A stretch of 64,000 bases of DNA from an uncultured Thalassotalea sp. (GTDB taxonomy: Bacteria; Pseudomonadota; Gammaproteobacteria; Enterobacterales; Alteromonadaceae), in contig CANMZP010000001.1 in the NCBI GenBank assembly GCA_947502355.1, forward strand, positions 1 to 64,000. The letters are read 5' to 3'. Made by a program: the position numbers and the translations under genes. The notes below the pieces were generated by a model. It was given only the letters and a program-made list of their open reading frames with translations. It was not told where the DNA came from and made no database searches. Shown piece by piece: positions 54,256-63,700 of this stretch; position 1 is the first letter of the stretch, and the number at the start of each line of letters is the position of its first letter.

Positions 54256-57200
54256 ATGAATAGTCTAACCAATAAAAGAACCGGCGGTGGTATCGCGGGT
54301 TTTTCAATGAACAATGCGATCGTCTCATGGATGATCACCCTACTTTTATTAGTCGGTGGTATTGTAAAATTCTTTGAACTGGGTCAGTTAGAAGATCCAA
54401 GTTTTACCATCAAATCTGCTTTAGTTATTACCTCTTACCCTGGTGCAAGTGCCCAGCAGGTTGAGGAAGAAGTAACGCACGTTGTTGAAACGGCGATTCA
54501 AAAGCTTCCGGTTATTGACGAATTAAAGTCTTGGTCTACGACGGGTCTTTCTATTGTTCAATTAAAAATGGTTAAAGAAGTTCAAGCCCATGAAGTACAA
54601 CAGTACTGGGATGCGCTACGTCGTAAAATGACGGACATCAAACCTCAGTTACCTAAAGGTGCATTCGTTGTTGTAAACGATGACTTTGGTGATGTATACG
54701 GCATGATGATGAACTTCTCTGGCGAAGGTTACGACCTTGCTGAAGTTAAACGTTACCTTGAAAGCGTTAAGCGTGAATTAACGCTTGTTGAGGGTGTTGG
54801 TAAAGTATCTATCTTAGGTGACCGTCAAGAACAAGTGTTTATTGAACTTGACCGCACTAAAATGCTTTACAAAGGTTTAGGCATTCCTAACATTGCTCAA
54901 GCCCTTGCAAACCAGAACGTTATCTCTGATGCTGGTGATTTCCACTTCGGTGAAGAAATGATCCGTTTCCACCCTACCGGTGAAATCGATGAAGTTGAAG
55001 ATCTGCAAAACTTGGTGTTATCACCAACAGGCTCTGCCGATCTAATTTACTTGTCAGACATTGCCAATGTTTACAAAGGTTTTGTTGAAAAACCAACGCG
55101 TTTAATTACCTTAAACGGTAAAGAAGCGATCACGCTAGGTATCTCAGCGGGTCCTGGTACAAACGTTGTTGAAGTGGGTAAAAACGTACGAGCGCGTCTT
55201 GAAGAACTAGAGTCTTTACGTCCGCATGGCATTAGTTACGAGTTTGTGTACAACCAACCTGAAAAAGTTGAAAAATCGGTTGCCGGTTTCATGGGTAACC
55301 TTGTTGAAGCGTGTGTGATCATCTTCTTCGTTTTACTCTTTACCATGGGTCGTAAAGCGGGTCTATTGATCAGTGCTATCTTGGTTGTAACCATTGCGGG
55401 TACCTTTATCCTAATGGAAATGAAAGGTATCTCATTACAGCGTATCTCACTTGGTGCTTTGATCATTGCCCTTGGTATGCTTATCGATAACGCGATTGTT
55501 GTTGTTGAAGGTCTTATTATTGGTATGGAAAAAGGCCGCAGTAAATGGGATTCAATGATTGCTATTGTTAAGCAAACACAATACCCATTACTTGTAGCAA
55601 CCATTATTGCGGTTTTAGCATTCGCACCAATCGGTCTATCTCGTGACTCAATTGGTGAGCTAATTGGTTCATTATTCTGGGTACTTTGTTTCTCATTATT
55701 CTTAAGTTGGTTAACCGCGGTAACAATCACACCTTACTTCTGTGATGTTTTATACAAAGACGGTGAGTTTGACGGTCACGGTGATCACGATCACGACCCT
55801 TACGGCGGTATCATCTTCCGTGGTTTCAAGGCGATGCTAAACGTTTGTATGCGTTTCCCTTGGACATTTACTATCATTCTTATTTTAATGCTAGTAGGTA
55901 CTGCCAAGAGCTTTAAGAACGTTAAGCCAGAGTTCTTCCCACCATCAACAGTAACTCAGTTTACTATTGACGTATGGGACGCTAACGGCACAGACATTCG
56001 TACAACTCAAGAGAAAGCTCAACAAGTTGAAGAGTACTTATTAAGTCTTGATGAAATTACCCAAGTAACGTCTGCAATCGGTGCCGGTCACATGAAGTTC
56101 ATGTTGCCATACATGCCTGAGAAGCAATTTAATAACTTTACACAAATGTTAGTTACGGTTAAAACAACCGACGATGTGGTACCTACGATTGCGAAGCTAA
56201 ATAAATCGCTTCCACAAAGACACCCAGAGTTATTGTTTAACCCAAGACAATTTGCTTTCGGTCCAGCACTTGATGCGGCCATTGAATTACGTATTTCGGG
56301 TTCAGATCCAATTGTATTACGTCAGTTATCTGAAAAAGCGAAAAATATTTACCGTAACACGCCACACACTATCGCGGTACGTGATAACTGGATGGCACGA
56401 AGCAAAGTTATTCGTCCTCAATTTAACGAAGAAAACGCACGTCGTTTAGGTATTACTAAAAAGCAACTAGATGAAGCCATCAAGTTTAACTTCTCTGGCC
56501 AAACAATTGGTTTATACAAAGAAGGTACAACAAGGCTACCAGTCGTTGCTCGTCCTCCAGTGCACGAAAGACAGAGCATTGACAGCTTAGGACAAGTAAA
56601 CATTTGGTCGCCGGTGAAACAAGATTTCGTTCAAATTTCACAAATCGTTGACGGCTTTGACGTTGAATTTGAAGATACGTACATCATGCGTCGTGAACGT
56701 AAGCGTACTATTAGTGTATGGGCCGATGCTGACCCTACAGTTAACACCACGGCAGCCACTATCCGTCGCGGTATGTTACCTCAATTCGAAAAATTCGAAG
56801 CAGAGCTTCCTGTGGGTTACACCATGGAATGGGGTGGTAAGTACGAGAGTTCGACGAAAGCGAAAACAAACGTTGCTGCAACACTACCAATGGGTTACTT
56901 AGCTATGTTTATCTTAACCATCTTACTGTTTAACTCAGTTAAGAAAGGTTTAGTTATCTGGTTCGTAGTACCTCTATCAATCATTGGTGTCGTTGGTGGT
57001 TTATTAATCTTTGATATGCCATTCACATTCATGAGTTTACTAGGTGCATTATCATTAACCGGTATGATGTGTCGTAACGGTATCGTACTGATTGACCAAA
57101 TCGGTATCTACCAAAACAAAGGTGCTGAAGATTACAAAGCAATCTTTGACGGTGCTGTATCAAGGGTACGTCCAGTTTCATTGACAGCGATTGCCGCTAT

Positions 57201-57381
57201 TTTAGGTATGATCCCACTACTTAAAGATGCGTTCTTCCAAGCAATGGCAGCATCAATGATGGTTGGTCTAGCAGTAGCGACATTCTTGATCCTATTCGCA
57301 GTACCGGTATTCTATATGCTAATTTACCGCATTAAATACCGTCCACTAGCGGACATAGATGCGGAAGGTTCTTTAGAATAA
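54256..57381 (+). CDS. RND-family efflux permease (AcrB/AcrD/AcrF-type)
   Basis: The 1041-residue inner-membrane pump has the RND repeat: one helix at ~18-38 (NNAIVSWMITLLLLVGGIVKF), then helices with the proton-relay region IIALGMLIDNAIVVVEG (~400-416), and the second half ending with FMSLLGALSLTGMMCRNGIVLIDQI, AIAAILGMIPL and AASMMVGLAVATFL. The two conserved Asp equivalents lie near LIDNAI. A His/Asp-rich loop (DGHGDHDHDPYGG, ~510) sits before helix 7. It exports substrates by proton motive force. Substrate unknown. The start ATG 54256 follows the adaptor stop by 5 bp. No outer-membrane channel gene follows. Confidence 0.95.
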   Translation: MNSLTNKRTGGGIAGFSMNNAIVSWMITLLLLVGGIVKFFELGQLEDPSFTIKSALVITSYPGASAQQVEEEVTHVVETAIQKLPVIDELKSWSTTGLSIVQLKMVKEVQAHEVQQYWDALRRKMTDIKPQLPKGAFVVVNDDFGDVYGMMMNFSGEGYDLAEVKRYLESVKRELTLVEGVGKVSILGDRQEQVFIELDRTKMLYKGLGIPNIAQALANQNVISDAGDFHFGEEMIRFHPTGEIDEVEDLQNLVLSPTGSADLIYLSDIANVYKGFVEKPTRLITLNGKEAITLGISAGPGTNVVEVGKNVRARLEELESLRPHGISYEFVYNQPEKVEKSVAGFMGNLVEACVIIFFVLLFTMGRKAGLLISAILVVTIAGTFILMEMKGISLQRISLGALIIALGMLIDNAIVVVEGLIIGMEKGRSKWDSMIAIVKQTQYPLLVATIIAVLAFAPIGLSRDSIGELIGSLFWVLCFSLFLSWLTAVTITPYFCDVLYKDGEFDGHGDHDHDPYGGIIFRGFKAMLNVCMRFPWTFTIILILMLVGTAKSFKNVKPEFFPPSTVTQFTIDVWDANGTDIRTTQEKAQQVEEYLLSLDEITQVTSAIGAGHMKFMLPYMPEKQFNNFTQMLVTVKTTDDVVPTIAKLNKSLPQRHPELLFNPRQFAFGPALDAAIELRISGSDPIVLRQLSEKAKNIYRNTPHTIAVRDNWMARSKVIRPQFNEENARRLGITKKQLDEAIKFNFSGQTIGLYKEGTTRLPVVARPPVHERQSIDSLGQVNIWSPVKQDFVQISQIVDGFDVEFEDTYIMRRERKRTISVWADADPTVNTTAATIRRGMLPQFEKFEAELPVGYTMEWGGKYESSTKAKTNVAATLPMGYLAMFILTILLFNSVKKGLVIWFVVPLSIIGVVGGLLIFDMPFTFMSLLGALSLTGMMCRNGIVLIDQIGIYQNKGAEDYKAIFDGAVSRVRPVSLTAIAAILGMIPLLKDAFFQAMAASMMVGLAVATFLILFAVPVFYMLIYRIKYRPLADIDAEGSLE

Positions 57382-57400
57382 ACATTCTAAGCAACACATG

Positions 57401-57430
57401 AAAAAGGCCTCAAACATGAGGCCTTTTTTC
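57401..57430 (+). terminator. Efflux operon terminator
   Basis: AAAAAGGCCTCA-AACA-TGAGGCCTTTTTTC lies 20 bp after the pump stop. The stretch 57431-57692 that follows is AT-rich with no gene. Confidence 0.93.
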
Positions 57431-57692
57431 TACCCTTTTATAACTTTGCTCTCAAGTCTCTTCCTTATTGACATGAATCTAGTGTTAGGCGCTTATTTAA
57501 CTTCGCTAGCCGAAAAGCTCTCTCCTCACTAAAAAACACATTATATTACATTCGGTTAACACATTATTTTGCCAATTACGCTACGATCAATAACAGTAAA
57601 CAAATTATTTACTATAATTTAACGCGCAAGTTAACATTGATAAAGTTACGCTTTCTCAAAAGTATTCATTTTTATTCGCTCAAGGAACCAGC

Positions 57693-58586
57693 ATGGTAAA
57701 CAATAAAATTTTAAACTACCGTAATGTATTAGCCTTATTACTTGGTTTAACCTTATGTACCACTAGCGCTATTGCCCAAGAACAAATGTCAACAGAAGCA
57801 GCGGCAAGAAAAGCCAACAACCCTGTATCTGATGCTTGGTTACTCATTATGCAAAACGATTACACGGTCATTGAAGGTGATGCCACTGGTGGTACCTCAG
57901 AAATGCAAGAAAGGTTAAGTTTTCAACCTGTAATGCCAATCCCTATTTTTGATGGTGATTGGAATCTGGTAAACCGAATTGTTGTTCAGGCATTTGATTC
58001 TCCCCTTGATGATGATCTTAATTCAATGGATCCGTTTGGCGATCGTACACAAGGTTTAGGCGATACCATTTTTTTCTCGATGTTTGCCCCAAACCGTGAT
58101 GACGGTGTGATCTGGGGGGTCGGTCCATCGGTTATCATACCAACTGCGACAGAAGATGTGTTAGGCCAAGAAAAGTGGCAGCTAGGTGCCGCCGGTTTAT
58201 GGGCCCGTTTGGGTAACAGTCATGGTGATTTGGGTCTTGAGAGTTGGAACCTTGGTTTCCTTGCTCAACACTGGGTTGATGTTGCCGGAACTGATAATCG
58301 CGCACATACACACCAATCCGATATTCAATATTTTATCAATTGGAAAAAGGATGCAACCACATTGATCGGTATGACCCCAAATATCCAAATTGACTGGAAA
58401 AAAAGTGGTAGTGATCGATTCAGTGTGCCAGTGGGTTTTGGTACCATTGGCATGTTTAGACTGGGTAAAATGCCCGTACGCTGGGGAGTTGAAGTGCAGA
58501 AATATGTTATGCAACCGGATCCGGTTGGTCCAGAATGGAATTTAAAAATCTTCTTTGCACCGATAGCTGCCAACCCGTTTAAATAA
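57693..58586 (+). CDS. Outer-membrane beta-barrel protein of the neuromedin-U-like family
   Basis: The 297-residue protein has a signal peptide (cleavage about residue 28, after TTSAIAQ) and then alternating hydrophobic beta-strands such as NLVNRIVVQAF and WNLKIFFAP, ending in an aromatic residue pair (NPFK). QERLSFQPVMPIPIFDGDWNLVNR and GLGDTIFFSMFAP fit the family of porin-like proteins often annotated as neuromedin-U-like or phenol-degradation meta-pathway proteins. It probably forms an outer-membrane pore of unknown cargo. It lies between efflux genes and nhaD; a bidirectional terminator ends it. Confidence 0.8.
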   Translation: MVNNKILNYRNVLALLLGLTLCTTSAIAQEQMSTEAAARKANNPVSDAWLLIMQNDYTVIEGDATGGTSEMQERLSFQPVMPIPIFDGDWNLVNRIVVQAFDSPLDDDLNSMDPFGDRTQGLGDTIFFSMFAPNRDDGVIWGVGPSVIIPTATEDVLGQEKWQLGAAGLWARLGNSHGDLGLESWNLGFLAQHWVDVAGTDNRAHTHQSDIQYFINWKKDATTLIGMTPNIQIDWKKSGSDRFSVPVGFGTIGMFRLGKMPVRWGVEVQKYVMQPDPVGPEWNLKIFFAPIAANPFK

Positions 58587-58608
58587 ACCTCATTAAGATA
58601 ACCATTTT

Positions 58609-58636
58609 AATAGGCAAGGTTCATCCCTTGCCTATT
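58609..58636. terminator. Bidirectional terminator between barrel protein and nhaD
   Basis: AATAGGCAAGG-TTCATC-CCTTGCCTATT is an 11-bp stem between convergent genes, with TTGTTGTT after it on the plus strand and TTTTAAAATGG on the minus side. Confidence 0.75.
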
Positions 58637-58646
58637 GTTGTTGTAC

Positions 58647-60035
58647 TTAACGATTCAGTAAAAGATGACAGCCAACCCCCGCCATGTAGCCAATAAAAAT
58701 CACCGGCGTCCATTTCAAGTGGCTAAAAAACGTATAATGTCCCCTTGATTGTCCCATTAACGCCACCCCAGCTGCAGATCCTATAGAAAGTAAACTTCCT
58801 CCTATTCCTGTCGTAAGCGTCACAAGTAACCACTGAAATTGCCCCATGTCAGGTTGCATGGTTAAAATAGCAAACATGACCGGGATGTTATCGACAATGG
58901 CGGATAAAATGCCGACTAAAATATTGGCGCCGGTAAAACCAAATTCCCCATACAGGTAGTTTGACATTAATTCCAGGTAACCAATAAAGCCTAAGCCACC
59001 TACGGCTAGAATTACCCCATAAAAAAAGAACAACGTATCCCATTCTGATTTTGCGACCTTATCAAAAATATCAAAATCATCTTCAATGCGATGGCTATTT
59101 GGCTGGTCAGAATGATCCTGCATATGCTTTGATGTTTGGCTTATATAAAAAGTGTAAAATTTAAGAAAACCCAGCCCTAACATCATGCCAAACACCGGGG
59201 GCAGTTGAAATACATTATGAAAACTTATGGCCGTGGCGATGGTGACTAAAAACAACAGAACAATGATAACGCCCCCTGGCTTTATGATCGCTCCTTGTTG
59301 GTTAACTGGAATCGGTTTGGATTTTGAAATACTTAAACTCAATATAAAAGCCGGAATAACAAAACTGACCAAGGATGGGATAAACAGACGTAAAAACGTC
59401 GAGAATTCAACGATGCCTTTTTGCCAAACCATTAAGGTGGTTATATCCCCAAAGGGCGAAAATGCGCCCCCTGCATTTGCTGCAATGACAATATTTACGC
59501 AACAAATGCTAATAAAATGCTTATGATTTTCGCCTACCGCCATAATTGCCGCACACATGATTAACGCGGTGGTTAGGTTATCGGCAATGGGAGACAAGAA
59601 AAACGTGGCAAAGCCTGTTATCCAAAAAAGCTGCTTGTAAGTGAGGTTCTTAGTAATTAACCAGTCACGCAAGGCATCAAATACATTACGCTCTAACATG
59701 GCATTGACATACGTCATGGCCACCAATAAAAAGAAAAACAGCTCGGCATATTCCAGAAACACCTCGCGAATAGCATGTTCAGCCAGATGCCCTTGTTCAT
59801 TTTGCTGCAACACAATGGCAATTAATAACCAAATTAATCCGGCGGCAATTAACATCGGCTTGGACTTTCTCAAGCCGAGTTTATCTTCCAATATCACAAG
59901 AATATAAGACAGGACAAAAATCCCTAACGCCACGCCTCCAAGCCAATGAGATGTATAGGAAACGGCGACAAGTGATTGTGCAACCACTGGTGTGCAGGTA
60001 GTCAAAAGAATGACCATAAACAATATGCTCTTCAT
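58647..60035 (-). CDS. nhaD: Sodium/proton antiporter NhaD
   Basis: The 462-residue membrane protein belongs to the ArsB/NhaD (IT) superfamily. It starts with a signal-peptide-like segment (ILFMVILLTTCTPVVAQ), then about 11-12 helices; FFLSPIADNLTTALIMCAAIMAV (shown as SPIADNLTTALIM, ~157-170) and VDNIPVMFAILT hold the conserved Asp-Asn pairs, and GAFSPFGDITTLMVW (~205-219) the re-entrant loop. NhaD exchanges Na+ for H+ and supports growth in seawater. A loop with KSEWDTLFFFYGVILAVGGLG follows an acidic cytosolic stretch. It is a single gene with terminators on each side. Confidence 0.92.
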   Translation of the reverse strand: MKSILFMVILLTTCTPVVAQSLVAVSYTSHWLGGVALGIFVLSYILVILEDKLGLRKSKPMLIAAGLIWLLIAIVLQQNEQGHLAEHAIREVFLEYAELFFFLLVAMTYVNAMLERNVFDALRDWLITKNLTYKQLFWITGFATFFLSPIADNLTTALIMCAAIMAVGENHKHFISICCVNIVIAANAGGAFSPFGDITTLMVWQKGIVEFSTFLRLFIPSLVSFVIPAFILSLSISKSKPIPVNQQGAIIKPGGVIIVLLFLVTIATAISFHNVFQLPPVFGMMLGLGFLKFYTFYISQTSKHMQDHSDQPNSHRIEDDFDIFDKVAKSEWDTLFFFYGVILAVGGLGFIGYLELMSNYLYGEFGFTGANILVGILSAIVDNIPVMFAILTMQPDMGQFQWLLVTLTTGIGGSLLSIGSAAGVALMGQSRGHYTFFSHLKWTPVIFIGYMAGVGCHLLLNR

Positions 60036-60206
60036 AATGGATCCCTAGATTAATTGAGCAAAAAACAAGCTATTTCATACTATAAAGGTTTTCTGCAAAT
60101 GTCTAATTAACCACAAAAAAAGTGTATCTTTACCGCTCTAAACATTTGAACTTACATTGGATTTATTCCTATAATGAAATCATTATCCGTTTAAAAAAAT
60201 GCCCCT

Positions 60207-62129
60207 ATGCCAGAAACAGAATCTCAGATACCCGCGGTGTTGGCAGGTCCCATTGTTCGACGCGCTTTAGATAATGACTTGGTGCTTTGGTTAGTGACAT
60301 CAAAACCATTTAACGTCCATGTAACAGTCTCTTCAGATGAACATTCGAACCTATTCGATAACACTTTATCAGCTGACGAACTTAATACCATTGCCGTTGG
60401 CCAGCACGCCTTTGTGCAGTTAATCACCTTACAAATCGACCAGAGCTTACCCGAAAATAGCTGGATAAGTTATGACATTTCGCTGTCCCATGCTGACCAA
60501 ACGGTTAACATTAACCAACTTGATGGACTGTGTTATCCCCAAACCGCCTCACCCCGATTTTGGTACACCAAAAACACTCAAAAAGTATTGCATGGTTCTT
60601 GTCGAAAACCACATTTTGACTCCCCAGATGGTCTGGTATCGGTGGAACAAGAAATCGCTCAATGGCACGCGAATAAACCAGAATCAACCACAAATAAAAG
60701 TGAAAGCGATACATCGAATAGGCCTCCAGCATTGTTAATGATGTCTGGCGATCAAGTGTATATTGATGATGTTTCAGGTCCCATGTTAACTGCGATTCAT
60801 CAGGTTATTGCTTTATTAGACCTGCACTCTGGCAAATGGCAACACAGTGAAATCACCAACAGCGAAGAGTTATTTTCTAGTCCGAACTGCTATTACCAAC
60901 GAGATCAAATACTGCCCCTTATTCAGGGGAATGATGAAGATTTTATGGCCTTTTTCTCGGGTAAAAAGAAACCGGTATTCACCTCCGTTAGCGCTCATAA
61001 CCATTTAATCTCGTTTGCAGAAGTTATTGCCATGTATTTATTGGTATGGTCACCTGAACTTTGGTCGTTTATTCAGTTTGATCATCAGCACATTGGTGAT
61101 AAATACAAACAACGTTATCAAGAGGAGCAAAAAGTTCTAGAGCGATTTATCGCAAAGTTGCCACAAGTGCGGCGGGCTATGGCTCATATACCAACCTACA
61201 TGATTTTTGATGATCACGATGTGACTGATGACTGGAATTTAAGTCGCTCATGGGAAGAAGATGCCTATGGCCACCCTTTTTCAAAGCGCATAATAGGGAA
61301 TGCCATACTTGGCTATTGGCTTTGCCAGGGCTGGGGAAACAACCCCAAGGTTTTCCTTGATGTGGTTGAAAAATCTCAACAGTGCTTTTTCCCAACACAT
61401 ATGCAGGACATCGATGAACTCGTCGATGTATTACTGCGCTTTAATGACTGGCATTACAGTTTAAACACTTCACCAAAGGTGGTTGTGCTTGATACCCGAA
61501 CCCATCGATGGCGCTCAGAAAATAACGCCAAGCAACCTTCTGGTTTGATGGATTGGGAGTCATTAATTGACTTACAACAAGACTTATTTAATGAAGAGGC
61601 GGTGATTATGATCTCGCCTGCCCCGATATTTGGGGTAAAAATCATTGAAATCATTCAACGTATTTTCACCTTCTTTGGTCAAGCGCTTACCGTAGATGCT
61701 GAAAACTGGATGGCACATAAAGGCACAGCCAATGTGATTTTAAATATTTTTCAGCATTCGAAAACGCCCCCGCACTTTATTATTTTATCTGGCGATGTGC
61801 ACTATTCGTTTGTGTACGATATTTTAATCCGGAACAGTAAAAACACACCCAACATTACTCAAGTCACGTGCAGTGGCATTAAAAATCAATTCCCAGAAAG
61901 CTTATTAAAAGTGTTTGCTTTTATTAATGCGTGTTTATTTAGTCACAAATCGCCGCTTAACTTATTAACCAAACGCAGAGATATGGAAATTACGGCACGT
62001 AAGGCCAATGGCCAAAAGTTATTGAACCAAAGTGGTATTGGTTTATTAGAATTAAGTGATGACTATCAAGTCAACGCCAGCGTATTAAACGAAGTAGAAC
62101 ACAGTACATTTGAAGTCGAGCAAGATTAA
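60207..62129 (+). CDS. PhoD-like metallophosphatase without signal peptide
   Basis: The 640-residue protein has the PhoD (alkaline phosphatase D) metal-site motifs: LMMSGDQVYIDDVSGPM (~180-196, GDQ binding), IFDDHDVTDDWN (~332-343), and ILSGDVHYSFVYD (~529-541). N-terminus FWY-rich beta domain with RFWYTKN and GSCRKP (~132) resembles the family. No signal peptide or Tat motif is seen, unlike secreted Bacillus PhoD. A cytoplasmic phosphodiesterase acting on phospholipid or nucleotide esters is possible; substrate is unknown. In-frame open codons continue after the stop through a 15-bp repeat tract (see 62136). Confidence 0.85.
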   Translation: MPETESQIPAVLAGPIVRRALDNDLVLWLVTSKPFNVHVTVSSDEHSNLFDNTLSADELNTIAVGQHAFVQLITLQIDQSLPENSWISYDISLSHADQTVNINQLDGLCYPQTASPRFWYTKNTQKVLHGSCRKPHFDSPDGLVSVEQEIAQWHANKPESTTNKSESDTSNRPPALLMMSGDQVYIDDVSGPMLTAIHQVIALLDLHSGKWQHSEITNSEELFSSPNCYYQRDQILPLIQGNDEDFMAFFSGKKKPVFTSVSAHNHLISFAEVIAMYLLVWSPELWSFIQFDHQHIGDKYKQRYQEEQKVLERFIAKLPQVRRAMAHIPTYMIFDDHDVTDDWNLSRSWEEDAYGHPFSKRIIGNAILGYWLCQGWGNNPKVFLDVVEKSQQCFFPTHMQDIDELVDVLLRFNDWHYSLNTSPKVVVLDTRTHRWRSENNAKQPSGLMDWESLIDLQQDLFNEEAVIMISPAPIFGVKIIEIIQRIFTFFGQALTVDAENWMAHKGTANVILNIFQHSKTPPHFIILSGDVHYSFVYDILIRNSKNTPNITQVTCSGIKNQFPESLLKVFAFINACLFSHKSPLNLLTKRRDMEITARKANGQKLLNQSGIGLLELSDDYQVNASVLNEVEHSTFEVEQD

Positions 62130-62135
62130 TTCGTT

Positions 62136-62220
62136 GCCGCTTTGTTCTGTGCAGCTTTGTTCTGTGCAGCTTTGTTCTGTGCAGCTTTTTTCTGTGCCGT
62201 TTTGTTCCCTGCAGCTTTAT
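62136..62220 (+). repeat. 15-bp tandem repeats after the phosphatase stop
   Basis: The unit GCAGCTTTGTTCTGT (15 bp) is repeated about five times, with drift in the later copies (GCAGCTTTTTTCTGT, GCCGTTTTGTTCCCT). The tract begins 7 bp after the PhoD-like stop. It is a multiple of three bases and in frame with the upstream gene for 41 codons until TAA at 62253. On the other strand it would read KAAQN repeats without a start codon. Probably a minisatellite. Confidence 0.8.
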
Positions 62221-62287
62221 CTCATACCGCTTTGGTTCATGGCGTTGGAATTTAATTCATAGGGTTGATTTAAAGTCGCCTAGAGGC

Positions 62288-62322
62288 AAAAAAGCCAGAT
62301 ATTTGCATATCTGGCTTTTCTT
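62288..62322. terminator. Bidirectional terminator between phosphatase and udp
   Basis: AAAAGCCAGATAT-TTGC-ATATCTGGCTTTT is a near-perfect stem with T-rich flanks in both directions, between convergent genes. Confidence 0.92.
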
Positions 62323-62356
62323 ATTTCAATCGTCTATTTGCGGGTGTTGATGTTTG

Positions 62357-63121
62357 TTAACCTGCTAACAACGCGCGAGCGGCTTCAACCACAACAGAAA
62401 TAGAACGAGACTCAATGGCTTTATGTGCTTTTGCATCGGGTAATTCACCGCGATGACGGTTAACAATAACCCCTGCCACACAACCGGCACGTAAGCCTGA
62501 GCTGGCACACATGGTAAGCAAGGTGGCTGATTCCATTTCAAAATTCAACACGCCCATATCTTGCCACTCTTTGGCAGAGCCTTGAAAACGTTTCACAACG
62601 CGACCAGAGAACGTATCGTAGCGCTCTTGTCCAGGATAGAACGTATCACTCGATGCGGTAACACCAATAAACACGTTGCCACCTTCTGCTTGCGCTGCAT
62701 TATGCAGTGCCGTTGTTAACGTAAAATCGGCTACCGCAGGAAATTCCATTGGGGCGAAGTGCAAACTTGCACCGTCTAATCGAACTGAGCCCGTTGTTAC
62801 GATGATATCGCCGACTTCAATTTCAGGCTGCAACGCTCCGGTGGTACCTACACGAAGAAAGTCGGTAACCCCAAGTTGCGCCAGCTCTTCAACAGCAATT
62901 GAAGTTGATGGACCACCAATGCCGGTAGAACAAACTACGACTTTCTTACCGTCTAACTCCCCTAAGTAAAGGGTATATTCTCGTTGTGAAATCAAAAATT
63001 TCGGGTTATCCAAAAAGGTTGAAATGGTTTCAACGCGAGCTGGATCGCCAGGAATGATAGCTAAGGTAGCGCCTTGAAGATCTTCTTTGTTGACCCCTAA
63101 ATGAAAAACAGCATTGCTCAT
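62357..63121 (-). CDS. udp: Uridine phosphorylase
   Basis: The 254-residue enzyme is nearly identical in layout to E. coli Udp: [27 protein letters not shown] at the start (shown from [11 protein letters not shown]), [21 protein letters not shown] (shown as [16 protein letters not shown], ~64-79), [11 protein letters not shown], the base-binding [18 protein letters not shown] and [13 protein letters not shown] (~195). It reversibly splits uridine with phosphate to uracil and ribose-1-phosphate. It complements xapA and deoCB at the other end of the window. It is a single gene. Confidence 0.97.
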   Translation of the reverse strand: MSNAVFHLGVNKEDLQGATLAIIPGDPARVETISTFLDNPKFLISQREYTLYLGELDGKKVVVCSTGIGGPSTSIAVEELAQLGVTDFLRVGTTGALQPEIEVGDIIVTTGSVRLDGASLHFAPMEFPAVADFTLTTALHNAAQAEGGNVFIGVTASSDTFYPGQERYDTFSGRVVKRFQGSAKEWQDMGVLNFEMESATLLTMCASSGLRAGCVAGVIVNRHRGELPDAKAHKAIESRSISVVVEAARALLAG

Positions 63122-63231
63122 GTGACATCCTGATAAATATATAGTTAAAAATAGTTAATTATTACGTTCATTGTAGGTCTGAATCTTAAAAAGGGAAACA
63201 AACTAAATCGTTAAAAAGTGTTACTTATAAA

Positions 63232-63276
63232 AAAGGTTGCCTCAATTTGTTTAATATCAAACCGAAGGCAACCTTT
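63232..63276 (-). terminator. Terminator of the aroG-DUF2750 unit
   Basis: On the minus strand AAAGGTTGCCT, a 23-base loop, and AGGCAACCTTT are followed by TTTATAAG, about 25 bp beyond the DUF2750 stop at 63300. Confidence 0.8.
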
Positions 63277-63299
63277 ACAAAGAAGTATTTGGTATGATT

Positions 63300-63692
63300 C
63301 TATTTTTTTCGAGCTTGCTTGTTAAGCTTTTTCACTAAAATTTCAGCAAATTCCCACGGATAAAAAATCCGCCCTTCCAAGCTTTCTCCAGGGAAAATCA
63401 ATAAGCTTAGATCATCTTCTTCCATACCCGGTAACCATTTACTCTGAATGTCTTCGAAACTCAGCTGTTTAGCTTCACAGTGTGACCATTCATCCGATGC
63501 CCAATGCTCAGCGGTTTGCTGATCAGGCCAAAATGGCACATAGTCTTCTTCGCCTTCATTGCCATTAAGCATAACCGCGCCGTATTCATCGGTAAGGATC
63601 CAGGCTTGCTTCGTGTCAAAAAGTTGTTTAATAAACAACTCGTAGCGTTGCTCATCTGTCAATAGCAATACATTTTTATCATTCAGGTTCAT
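63300..63692 (-). CDS. DUF2750 protein
   Basis: The 130-residue protein has the DUF2750 pattern: RYELFIKQLFDTKQAWILTD (~16-35), AVMLNGNEGEEDYVPFWPDQ (~39-58), HWASDEW (~62-68) and WLPGMEEDDL. It is soluble and acidic, with no catalytic motif. Function is unknown. It starts 8 bp after the aroG stop, so it is likely cotranscribed with the DAHP synthase gene, a pairing worth noting as a possible functional hint. Confidence 0.88.
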   Translation of the reverse strand: MNLNDKNVLLLTDEQRYELFIKQLFDTKQAWILTDEYGAVMLNGNEGEEDYVPFWPDQQTAEHWASDEWSHCEAKQLSFEDIQSKWLPGMEEDDLSLLIFPGESLEGRIFYPWEFAEILVKKLNKQARKK

Positions 63693-63700
63693 GTTATCCC

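Noticed and set aside
62136-62220. Minus-strand coding repeat (KAAQN)
   Set aside because: A stop codon lies directly upstream in that frame and no start codon is available.
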